Of a stretch of DNA of 64,000 nt, positions 51,425-59,624 are shown in pieces. The notes under the pieces are model-generated. The model searched no databases. It saw only the letters and a list, made by a program, of their open reading frames with translations, and was not told the DNA's origin. The position numbers were made by a program, and so were the translations under genes. The number at the start of each line of letters is the position of its first letter. The stretch's first letter is position 1. The DNA is from Natronoarchaeum philippinense (GTDB lineage: Archaea > Halobacteriota > Halobacteria > Halobacteriales > Natronoarchaeaceae), in assembly GCF_900215575.1 (NCBI RefSeq), contig NZ_OBEJ01000003.1, positions 186,001 through 250,000 of the forward strand. Reading direction: 5' to 3'.

Positions 51425-52885
51425 ATGGCTACGACACCCAATATTCTATTTATTGTGATGGATACGGCCCGGGCAAAAACGGTCTATAATGATCCAGAGG
51501 TGATGCCTAACTTCTACCGGATTGCCGAAGATGGTACGCTGTTTACGAACGCCTTCAGCACCGCTCCGTGGACACTACCATCTCACGCCTCGATGTTCTC
51601 TGGTCGGTATACTTCTGACCATGGAACACATGCAGGATCGACATCATTTGACCCAGACTACCCCCCATTAGCTCAACTCCTCAACAGGTCCGGATATCGC
51701 ACTGCTGCATTCTCCAGTAACACATGGGTTGCTCCAGAATTCGGATTTCAACGGGGGTTCGAACACTTCAGCACGTGGTTAAAGATCGTCAACGGCGGCG
51801 TGGATCTCGAAGCGATCGCGAAGGAGAAAAACGGTCTCGTTGAACAAGGGGTGGCAGTCGGCAAGAGTTTGTTCAGGCGCGATGCCCACCGAACGATTCT
51901 CAACGCCCTTTACGCGAAGTTTTTCAAGGAGCGCTATGACTCAGGTGCAAGACTAAAGAATTGGAAGATTCGACGCTGGCTATCTTCTTACGGCAGCGAC
52001 GACCGACCATTCTTTATTTTCGCCAATTATCTGGAGCCGCACTTAGAGTACGATCCGCCTGAGAAATTCCGGCCGAGGTTCTTACCCGAACATCTTGATC
52101 AGTCAGATTTCGACGGCCTCAACCAGAACGCTTGGGAGTATATCTGTGATCAAGTGCAAATGGATAATTCCGATTTTGAACTGCTGGAAGCGTTGTACAA
52201 GGCAGAACTCAATTATCTCGATTATCGGCTCGGAAATCTGTACGACTACCTTGATACGAGTGGATTACTTGAGGAGACCATGATCGTGATTGCTGGAGAT
52301 CATGGCGAAAACATTGGTGATCATGGGCTGATGGATCATCAGTATTGTCTCTACGATTCGTTACTTCATGTTCCGCTGCTCGTTCGGTATCCGGACAAAT
52401 TCCCGGCAGGTAAGCGATTTGATGGTCTCGTTGAGGTCCGGGATCTGTTTCCGACACTACTGGAAGTCGCGGACGCATCAACTGACGATGAAGCCGCTTC
52501 AAGCCGAAGTTTACAGCAAGCGCTTGAGCGTGGGGGACGTGAATACGTGCATGGAGAGTACGCCACTCCCCAACCATCCATAGAAGCACTGGAACAACGT
52601 GTCGGGCAAGTTCCTGCGGACGTGAAAGAGTACGATCGATCGTTGCGATCAGTTAGGTCGGATGAGTGGAAACTTATCGAAGGATTGGATGGAACAATAG
52701 AATTGTATAATATCGATTCAGATCCTAGCGAACAAAATGATGTCTCAAACGATTATTTAGATACCGTTGATGAACTCTCACAGCTATTGCGCAATCGTTT
52801 CTCAGAATTCTCAGATATACCACGTGAATCAGTTCAAATGAACTCATCGACAAAAGATAGACTCGAAGATCTTGGTTATTTGTAA
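51425..52885 (+). CDS. Sulfatase-like protein with Thr nucleophile
   Basis: 486 residues of the alkaline-phosphatase superfamily, sulfatase branch. Metal ligands: D13 in 'FIVMDTARA' and 'IAGDHGENIGDHG'. The formylglycine motif CxPxR is replaced by T50-L-P-S-H54 ('PWTLPSHASMF'), so it cannot be a classical sulfatase. A Thr nucleophile is used by LtaS/phosphoethanolamine-transferase relatives, so a phospho-group transferase or phosphatase is more plausible. No signal peptide. Ends in RLEDLGYL. Downstream partner of the GT4 gene. Strikingly AT-rich near its 3' end. Confidence 0.82.
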   Translation: MATTPNILFIVMDTARAKTVYNDPEVMPNFYRIAEDGTLFTNAFSTAPWTLPSHASMFSGRYTSDHGTHAGSTSFDPDYPPLAQLLNRSGYRTAAFSSNTWVAPEFGFQRGFEHFSTWLKIVNGGVDLEAIAKEKNGLVEQGVAVGKSLFRRDAHRTILNALYAKFFKERYDSGARLKNWKIRRWLSSYGSDDRPFFIFANYLEPHLEYDPPEKFRPRFLPEHLDQSDFDGLNQNAWEYICDQVQMDNSDFELLEALYKAELNYLDYRLGNLYDYLDTSGLLEETMIVIAGDHGENIGDHGLMDHQYCLYDSLLHVPLLVRYPDKFPAGKRFDGLVEVRDLFPTLLEVADASTDDEAASSRSLQQALERGGREYVHGEYATPQPSIEALEQRVGQVPADVKEYDRSLRSVRSDEWKLIEGLDGTIELYNIDSDPSEQNDVSNDYLDTVDELSQLLRNRFSEFSDIPRESVQMNSSTKDRLEDLGYL

Positions 52886-52911
52886 CTAACTAGTAAATAT
52901 AAAAGAACCGT

Positions 52912-53706
52912 CTATTTGTATTTACTCACATCCAGACCTAATATTTTAAATAAGAGAAATATTACGCTGATACAAAGAGCAGCAACGGTTTTTGGACGCA
53001 CCCTAATTCGAGTGGCTATTATCAGATATGATATTGCTTCACGGAAGTTGCCTTCTGTATGTTTTAGACGCCCGTGGCGGTGATATAGTTGGTGAACGAA
53101 CTCACTGAAATGCAGTTTATATTCTGAAATACGCTGCCAGCCAAGCCAGAGAAAATGTAAATCTGCTTCAAATCGTAGTGAGGAGTCCGTAGTAGCTGAT
53201 ACTCCGCTCTCTTGCTTTCGAACCGTTACTATGTCCTCACAGAAACAGACACCAGCATCTTGCGCTGCTTCGAGCATGAAGAGGTGATCCTCTCGTCGCT
53301 GAAGTGATTCTTCAAATTGTACGTCCGTTTGATGGGTATCAAGTAGGATGGAGGGGGTTAGCGACCCGATCTGGCCAACAAATAGCTTCTGAATGAAATC
53401 TCCTGTCGTCATCTGCTGCCCTTCGACACACAGTCCGGCCCCGGTTTCGTGCATTCGCTTTAGCTGCCGTTCGAGTTTGTCGGGTTCCCATAGATCGTCC
53501 GCGTCGAGAAAGGCAACGTATCTCGTGTCGGCCCGCTCAAGGCCGACGTTGCGAGCCCATGCCGGCCCACGCTGGTCTGTGTCTTCCACGACTATCAATT
53601 CTGTCTGAACGGATTGCTGTTTAACCGATTCTTTCGCCTCTAATAACATGTTCTTTGGGGTATGAGTAGAACTATATGGAATAATAACAGAGACGGTAGT
53701 ATTCAT
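52912..53706 (-). CDS. Glycosyltransferase family 2
   Basis: 264 residues, GT-A fold. 'VSVIIPYSSTHTP' start, 'QTELIVVEDTDQRGPAWARN', DxD-type motif in 'YVAFLDADDLWEPDKL', and acceptor-side 'RREDHLFMLEAA'. A hydrophobic C-terminal segment may hold it at the membrane. Start at ATG 53706. Adds a sugar to the growing chain. Confidence 0.85.
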   Translation of the reverse strand: MNTTVSVIIPYSSTHTPKNMLLEAKESVKQQSVQTELIVVEDTDQRGPAWARNVGLERADTRYVAFLDADDLWEPDKLERQLKRMHETGAGLCVEGQQMTTGDFIQKLFVGQIGSLTPSILLDTHQTDVQFEESLQRREDHLFMLEAAQDAGVCFCEDIVTVRKQESGVSATTDSSLRFEADLHFLWLGWQRISEYKLHFSEFVHQLYHRHGRLKHTEGNFREAISYLIIATRIRVRPKTVAALCISVIFLLFKILGLDVSKYK

Positions 53707-53821
53707 GCTCAGGTCTGGGGGCAGCGATAAAATAAACCTGTTCCTCAAGTAACGGCCACACAACGGCTTGATGACATTGGCTTCCTGACTGTCACTCAGA
53801 CTGTAGACGGGATCAGCGTGA

Positions 53822-55123
53822 TCAAGCGTATCCGAGATCTTTCAGCCTACTTTTTACTGTTTCGTCAGGCTCTACCGCGGTATTATCAACTTCATCTAAG
53901 TACTTTCGCTTTTCATGTAGTGTTTCTTCAAAGGAGCTGATGGATTCTCCAACGAATTGTACTCCTGCGTCATGATCTTGGTAGCCGTACCGCCCGTCAG
54001 GAGTGACCATGCCGTACAGCGGACTGTCCCGCTTGTCGAACGTTTCGAGTGCGGCCCCCTCCCGTTTGAATTGCTCCCGGTGAGAGTTCATGAACCCATG
54101 ATACTCGACGAGACGATGACGGGGCTGAAAATCGTCATCAAGTAGATTCTGGCCGCGCCCGCCAACGTCAATTCCGGTGAGTGATCCAATCGTTGCGTGG
54201 ACATCCAGAATACTCACCGGCTCTGATCTGGTAGTATCGGGAATCTCAGAGCCGCTAATAACCAGCGGAATTTGGGTTAGCTCCGGATATAAACCGTATC
54301 CGTGGTTCCAGAGACCATGTTCGCCAAGCATTTCGCCGTGATCTCCGAGAGTAATGACGTAATCAAAATCCTTGTTGAGCTGTTCGTATATCCGTTCATA
54401 AACCGACGATAGATAGATAACTGACTGCTCGTACGCCGAACAGACCTTGGCTGGCTCTGTCACATTCTCGGCGAAAGCTTGGCCGATGGAAACTCGGATG
54501 GGATTTGCTTCATTTGATGGCGGGTAATAGGGCGTGTGCGTTTCCATGATATTCACCGCAAGAAACTCTCCGTTGTTCTGGAAGTTCGTCTTCTGTAGTC
54601 GATCCAGAATAGCTTCTCCCCCTCCATCGGCGTTTGATTTTTTGAAACGGCGGTAGCCGTGTTTTAAACTTCTGAACGTCGGTGAATCAGCGGTTACACA
54701 GTACCACAGTCCATGGAGATACCGGCTTAGACCGCTTGCGTTGATTCTCTGGTCGAACGCATCCCAGTCAACTGAATTTTCAAACTGTGGGTCTAGGTCC
54801 CGCGGCTTAACAAAATGATCGAAACCTCGCTCCCACCCTGGCCATGCAGTGATATTTCCGTTTCCAGTAAAAAACCGAGTTTTATAGCCCTCTTGACGGA
54901 GGTGTTCCGCAAGAACAGTCGTGTCGCACTCTAAGCTCGGCGACTTCGCGTGAGTACCAGCCTCAGACGGATACAGGCCTGTGAATAAAGATGCGTGGGC
55001 AGGTATTGTCCAGTGCGAAGTGGAGTATGCTGTTGTAAATCGTGTACCGTCTAGCCAGCCGAAATAGTCCTCGAAGTAATCATACCTGAGCGTATCCAAG
55101 ACCACTACTGCTACATTCGTCAT
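53822..55123 (-). CDS. Sulfatase-like protein with Thr nucleophile
   Basis: 433 residues. Metal ligands D10 ('AVVVLDTLRYD') and 'ITLGDHGEMLGEHG'. The CxPxR position reads T39-I-P-A-H43 ('HWTIPAHASLF'), so there is no formylglycine precursor. Ends in RLKDLGYA like its relatives. Cytoplasmic by lack of signal. As for 51425, a phosphotransfer or phosphatase role on the glycan is more likely than sulfate hydrolysis. Confidence 0.82.
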   Translation of the reverse strand: MTNVAVVVLDTLRYDYFEDYFGWLDGTRFTTAYSTSHWTIPAHASLFTGLYPSEAGTHAKSPSLECDTTVLAEHLRQEGYKTRFFTGNGNITAWPGWERGFDHFVKPRDLDPQFENSVDWDAFDQRINASGLSRYLHGLWYCVTADSPTFRSLKHGYRRFKKSNADGGGEAILDRLQKTNFQNNGEFLAVNIMETHTPYYPPSNEANPIRVSIGQAFAENVTEPAKVCSAYEQSVIYLSSVYERIYEQLNKDFDYVITLGDHGEMLGEHGLWNHGYGLYPELTQIPLVISGSEIPDTTRSEPVSILDVHATIGSLTGIDVGGRGQNLLDDDFQPRHRLVEYHGFMNSHREQFKREGAALETFDKRDSPLYGMVTPDGRYGYQDHDAGVQFVGESISSFEETLHEKRKYLDEVDNTAVEPDETVKSRLKDLGYA

Positions 55124-55180
55124 TGGATATTCACGACCTCGGCACAGCCCTTGAAGCTATCGTTGCTCTGTCTCGATTGC

Positions 55181-56122
55181 TTATTTGTACCCAAGGTTAT
55201 CGAGCCGTTGCTCAACTATTTCGGAGTCAAGATCTTCACTGTTCACCGGTGGGTCAGCGGTGATCGACCGTCGCTCCGATGATTCGATGACGTGCCACGG
55301 AACTTCACGCAATTCCTCGGCGTGTAACCCGCGAGGATGGCCGTATCCCCGAGCTGGGATTGGTCCAGTTCGCTCTCCGAGAAGATTCCCGTGATCAGAC
55401 GTAATCACGGTTTTACCAGGAATTGACTCCATAACACGCTCTGCGTGAGGGAGCACCACTTCGAGATTTTCACGGTACGCTTTCCAGACTAATTCTTTGT
55501 CCGCCCGATTGTACTTCAAATTCATCCACACTTGTGCGTCAGTGCTTTCTCGTCCTTCGCGGTGGAGATCGATCCCTTTGTGCTCCAGGTCGTCTCCGGT
55601 ATCTCCGATGAACGGGAAGTGTGGCTGCATGAAGTGGACGATCAACCGCTTGTCTGGATACTCTTGGTATATTTCAATCGCGGCGTCGGCGACGTCCTCT
55701 GGGCGCACTGTTTGGTGCTCCGCGTCCCAGTATTCATCGAGGAGATTTTCGACTGCGTGGAACGTGTCCGAGTCAAGCTTGGGCGCGTGAGGGTTCGCTG
55801 TCACGTACACCGTATCGTGGTGTTGCTCTCCTTGGAAGTTATTCTGGAGGAACTCCCAGCTTTCACTCCCCGAGGAACGGCACTTTTCTAGTTCCCCCTC
55901 GATATTGCAGTGTTCGGCATACATGTCGTAGCGACAACCATCCAAAATAATGAGATTGTCCCAATCGCGTCCCGGGATATCAGTTCCACTCGGGTAGTTA
56001 AGCTTATCTTGAAGGTTGATATTCAATTTGGTGCCGAGAGCATTTGCTTCAGACAGCACAAGTGACGGCCGTTTCAAAGCTGTGAGAAGGTTTTCGAGGG
56101 AGTATCGATCCGGGATCTTCAT
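55181..56122 (-). CDS. Sulfatase-like short protein
   Basis: 313 residues, a compact alkaline-phosphatase-superfamily member. 'NLIILDGCRYDMYAEHC' gives the first metal Asp; a Ser-rich 'CRSSGSESWEFLQNNF' occupies the nucleophile position (no CxPxR); 'KTVITSDHGNLLGER' supplies later metal ligands. Ends in RLDNLGYK. This haloarchaeal subtype is often found in glycosylation loci. Substrate unknown. Confidence 0.78.
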   Translation of the reverse strand: MKIPDRYSLENLLTALKRPSLVLSEANALGTKLNINLQDKLNYPSGTDIPGRDWDNLIILDGCRYDMYAEHCNIEGELEKCRSSGSESWEFLQNNFQGEQHHDTVYVTANPHAPKLDSDTFHAVENLLDEYWDAEHQTVRPEDVADAAIEIYQEYPDKRLIVHFMQPHFPFIGDTGDDLEHKGIDLHREGRESTDAQVWMNLKYNRADKELVWKAYRENLEVVLPHAERVMESIPGKTVITSDHGNLLGERTGPIPARGYGHPRGLHAEELREVPWHVIESSERRSITADPPVNSEDLDSEIVEQRLDNLGYK

Positions 56123-56169
56123 TAGTCAGTACTATTTTTGTCCACACCTGAATCCTGTGCTTCTCGTAT

Positions 56170-57654
56170 TTAGTTGATTATCTCTTCTCTGACAAACGAT
56201 TCGTCCTCTTCTTCTATTCCAAACACATATAGTAAGAGTAAGAACGTTACTCCACCAACAGTTCCACCGAACAGTAGTTGTGAGTACCCGGTAAACAACG
56301 GCTTGACCATCACCATCAGGAGCGTTGCTATGATGCAAGCGGCGATCGGCTTAGCAAATTGCCAAGAGTACGGCACGATCTTCTCAAGATACCATACTTG
56401 TATGACTCGAACGACATTAAGAAGTGACAGGCTCGTCATCGTCCCGATAGCAGCCCCGATCAGTCCGAACTGAGTGAGCAAAACATAATTGAGTGCTACG
56501 TTGAGCAGACCGAACGCCCACTGATTAATCATCGTGAGGTACTGATGGTCGGCCATCATTAGCACGTAATTGCTAGGGCCTGCTGTCGCATTCACGAGAT
56601 GACCTAACACGAGCAGCGAAAACAAGGCTGTCGCAGCGGTGACCTCGTCTCCGAACAGCGAAAGCACTGTAGTCCGGTGAACGACGAGAAGGGCTGCACC
56701 AAAGGCCGCAATCGTAAACGCCCAGCGAGTCACAATCTGATACACCGATTCGAGCCGGTCGATTTTTCCATTCGTATATAATTCAGATGCGATAGGTGGG
56801 AACAGCTGATTGATCCCGCTAAGCGGGATCACGATTGCAGTTGCAAGTAGCGCCGCGATATTGTAGATCCCAACATCAGCTGATGTCAAAAAGATACCAA
56901 CCATGAAAACGTCGATCCGTTTGTATAGAAACGTCCCAGCCCGCGAAAACATCAACGGGAACGAGAAGTTGTATAGACTGAACGCAGTTTCTCGTTCTAT
57001 TCCCGTCCGTGCTCTGATGTCCGTCTTAGCGAGAAACACTGTGACTGCAACTGCGAAGACGAGAGCACTCGCCACTGCCAGCGCGACGACAGTTTCAACA
57101 AGCGTATATCCGAGGAGCAGTCCTACCACCGCTGCGAGTAAACGAGCAATGCGAGGGAACACCTTCGACAAGAGTGCGTCGTACTCAACAATCGTCATAC
57201 TCCGAAACACTGCGCCTAGCAGCGTCGTGAGTGTGTAAAATGGGACTGTGATGGCAAGGATTTGGAGGACATCAGGCAACAGATTATTCTGTAGTGTAAG
57301 TTGGTTGATGATTGGTGCGAAGAGATATAGGCAGACCGCAATCAGAACGCTAAACACAAACACAGTCCCGAGAGCGACGCTTACGATCTGATCTCGTCGC
57401 TCGTCGTCAGCGTTTGCGGGAACGTACTTGAGCACTCCCTTGTCCATTCCTGCAGCGGTGATCGTCATTGTCGTAGCTGTAATCAGTCGCGCATATGCGT
57501 AGATTCCATACAGTGCCGTGCCAAGCGCCTGGATGAGAACCCAATTAAGCAGGAAGCCTGCGGCGTTCGTAATCACCTTTGCAAGTACGAATATAGATCC
57601 ACCTCTGAGAATTTCTCGTAGCGAGGTGTTCACTGACGAAGAATCGCTCGACAT
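56170..57654 (-). CDS. Polysaccharide flippase (Wzx/MOP superfamily)
   Basis: 494 residues with 12-14 membrane helices. 'GGSIFVLAKVITNAAGFLLN' at the N-terminus and 'RIDVFMVGIFLTSADVGIYN' in the middle are typical of Wzx/oligosaccharide flippases. It would move the lipid-linked glycan across the cytoplasmic membrane. 35 bp from the Wzy-like gene, suggesting shared transcription. Confidence 0.87.
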   Translation of the reverse strand: MSSDSSSVNTSLREILRGGSIFVLAKVITNAAGFLLNWVLIQALGTALYGIYAYARLITATTMTITAAGMDKGVLKYVPANADDERRDQIVSVALGTVFVFSVLIAVCLYLFAPIINQLTLQNNLLPDVLQILAITVPFYTLTTLLGAVFRSMTIVEYDALLSKVFPRIARLLAAVVGLLLGYTLVETVVALAVASALVFAVAVTVFLAKTDIRARTGIERETAFSLYNFSFPLMFSRAGTFLYKRIDVFMVGIFLTSADVGIYNIAALLATAIVIPLSGINQLFPPIASELYTNGKIDRLESVYQIVTRWAFTIAAFGAALLVVHRTTVLSLFGDEVTAATALFSLLVLGHLVNATAGPSNYVLMMADHQYLTMINQWAFGLLNVALNYVLLTQFGLIGAAIGTMTSLSLLNVVRVIQVWYLEKIVPYSWQFAKPIAACIIATLLMVMVKPLFTGYSQLLFGGTVGGVTFLLLLYVFGIEEEDESFVREEIIN

Positions 57655-57689
57655 GGCGATTTCGTGCCGAGCAATCCACCTAACGCTTG

Positions 57690-59564
57690 CTATTCAGTGT
57701 CGGCTCGTCCACCTCGTGAGACAACACTCGTGTCGTGATACTTCGCGCCGACAATTATGCCGTTCAAGAGCCAGAGCACGCTGTAAGCGACTGCACTATG
57801 ATAAATCGATGTCCAGAATGCGTACGCGTGGAATGCAAGCAACCCAAACGCGAACGACCACCAGAGAAACGCATCGCTCGCCTCGGACTCTTGTGATAAC
57901 TGGATCGCAATTATGATCGGGAGAGTGACTGAGATAACGAATGCGAGAGCACCAAGAATGCCGACCTCGGCAAGGTGTGCTAAGTAGGTGTTGTGGATTA
58001 CTCTTGGCTTATCAAACCCATATGATTCTGAAACCATCACGAAATTCCAGCCACCGATCCCAAAGAGCGGGTACTGAGCCCCGAGATCAACCGCTGCGGC
58101 GTACTGTTGGAGGCGTATCAGAAGAGTGTTCGACTGGAATCCAGGAATGCCTTGGAAGAGTTCCAGAATTTCTTTCTGAAGTCCTGTTGGTGAGGAATCA
58201 GCTCCTATCTGATTTCCTCCACCTTCCGATGAGCCGTTGGTTGGCCCAGTTGAGGATGAGCCGTTGGTTGGCCCAGTTGAGGATGAGCCGTTGGTTGGCC
58301 CAGTTGAGGATGAGCCGTTGGTTGGCCCAGTTGAGGATGAGCCGTTGGTTGGCCCAGTTGAGGATGAGCCGTTGGTTGGCCCAGTTGAGGATGAGCCGTT
58401 GGTTGGCCCAGTTGAGGATGAGCCGTTGGTTGGCGAACCGTCCGACTGATTCGTCGTCCCAGCACCCACTCCCGCGGAACCGCTCTGCCGACCGGTTGGG
58501 CTTTTTTCTCTACCCAACATAAACAACAGGAGTGTCAAAGCGATCCCTGAAACTGTTCCGTACACTGATGTCTTAAACCGCCTATTGCCTCTGACAAATA
58601 ACGAATATCCACTGAATATGATGATCAAGCCAAATACGAGAATCATTGCACCGAGCCCAGCATCAGTATCACTGATCTGCACCATTACTATAGTGAATGG
58701 AGGAAAAGCCAGTGCGGCGAATTTTAGCAGCCGAGTACGTTCTTCAGCTATTGTGACGGCAACTGCGAGTGGCGTTACGATAAGTAATAGCGAAATTAGA
58801 ATTCGCGACGATCCGCTGAATCCCCCGGCAAAGAGTCCAGACGTAAATTCGACAAACCAGAGGTCAAATTCTCCAAGAGGGCTGCCTGTAGCATCACCGA
58901 GTCGCGTAAATCCGTATGCCTTCCCGCGATGCGATTCCGCGATCGCTACGACGGTGTGCCCGGCGGTAGCCACGAGGAGCGGGTATATCGCGTCAAGTAC
59001 TGAAACCCATCGGATGAGTAGAGCCGCGAAGATGAAGTAGAATAAATATCTTGTAACTGACAATGAGAAGGCGATGGCGTTCACAGATGATGGGCCGTTA
59101 GAAATTGCGGCTGATATATATGACCAAAAAACAAAAAATGACAGTGCTCCAGCCGTGTACTTGCTATACGCCCCGAAACTGAGGTCATGTCGTTCCACAT
59201 AGAGCAGTCCAACAATACAGGGGAAGATCACAAGATCTGCCAGCAGGATTCCGAACTCCGCGCCTCCCGGTCCAGAAAGTACCGGCACATCAGCGCTGTA
59301 CGTTGTTAAAACGACGGCCGCGCTAACGATACCTTCTCCAATACTCCCGTTGATAATAATGAAAGCGAAGTATGCGCACATCACGATCCCAACCGAGACG
59401 AGAAGTGGGATCGGCGAGAACACTGCAACTGCTGGCGCAAGAATATTAAGCAGTACGACCAGTGCCACAGAAGAAACAATGATGTCCTTTGTCGATACTG
59501 TGATTTGACTTGGTAATAGGTCTTGGCCTATTATTGATCTTGACCCGGAAAGTGCAGATTTCAT
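57690..59564 (-). CDS. O-antigen polymerase/ligase-like protein with NGS-repeat loop
   Basis: 624 residues, about 12 membrane helices, Wzy/WaaL-like ('QYAAAVDLGAQYPLFGIGGW', then 'RVIHNTYLAHLAEVGILGAL', the conserved C-terminal loop motifs). A loop between helices carries eight copies of TNGSS, encoded by a 27-bp minisatellite (58228-58434); each unit holds an N-G-S glycosylation sequon. It would polymerise or ligate glycan units outside the membrane. A TATA box sits at 59585-59594. Confidence 0.82.
   Translation of the reverse strand: MKSALSGSRSIIGQDLLPSQITVSTKDIIVSSVALVVLLNILAPAVAVFSPIPLLVSVGIVMCAYFAFIIINGSIGEGIVSAAVVLTTYSADVPVLSGPGGAEFGILLADLVIFPCIVGLLYVERHDLSFGAYSKYTAGALSFFVFWSYISAAISNGPSSVNAIAFSLSVTRYLFYFIFAALLIRWVSVLDAIYPLLVATAGHTVVAIAESHRGKAYGFTRLGDATGSPLGEFDLWFVEFTSGLFAGGFSGSSRILISLLLIVTPLAVAVTIAEERTRLLKFAALAFPPFTIVMVQISDTDAGLGAMILVFGLIIIFSGYSLFVRGNRRFKTSVYGTVSGIALTLLLFMLGREKSPTGRQSGSAGVGAGTTNQSDGSPTNGSSSTGPTNGSSSTGPTNGSSSTGPTNGSSSTGPTNGSSSTGPTNGSSSTGPTNGSSSTGPTNGSSEGGGNQIGADSSPTGLQKEILELFQGIPGFQSNTLLIRLQQYAAAVDLGAQYPLFGIGGWNFVMVSESYGFDKPRVIHNTYLAHLAEVGILGALAFVISVTLPIIIAIQLSQESEASDAFLWWSFAFGLLAFHAYAFWTSIYHSAVAYSVLWLLNGIIVGAKYHDTSVVSRGGRADTE
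58228..58434. repeat. 27-bp minisatellite, about 7.7 copies
   Basis: Unit begins GATGAGCCGTTGGTTGGCCC. Copies appear identical. Encodes (on the minus strand) TNGSSSTGP repeats in the Wzy-like protein. Likely length-variable by slippage in steps of nine residues. Confidence 0.9.
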
Positions 59565-59584
59565 ATCTCTTGTTTATTAATTGG

Positions 59585-59594
59585 TTTATAATAA
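59585..59594 (-). promoter_or_regulatory. TATA box of the Wzy-like gene
   Basis: TTATTATAAA on the minus strand, centred about 26 nt before ATG 59564. Confidence 0.5.
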
Positions 59595-59624
59595 GCTACT
59601 GGACATAGACTGACAACTGCAAAC

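Noticed and set aside
51425-52885. Classical sulfatase assignment
   Set aside because: The formylglycine Cys and the motif Arg are both absent (T-L-P-S-H).
58228-58434. CRISPR-like tandem array
   Set aside because: Repeats are contiguous without spacers and encode an in-frame peptide repeat in the Wzy-like protein.
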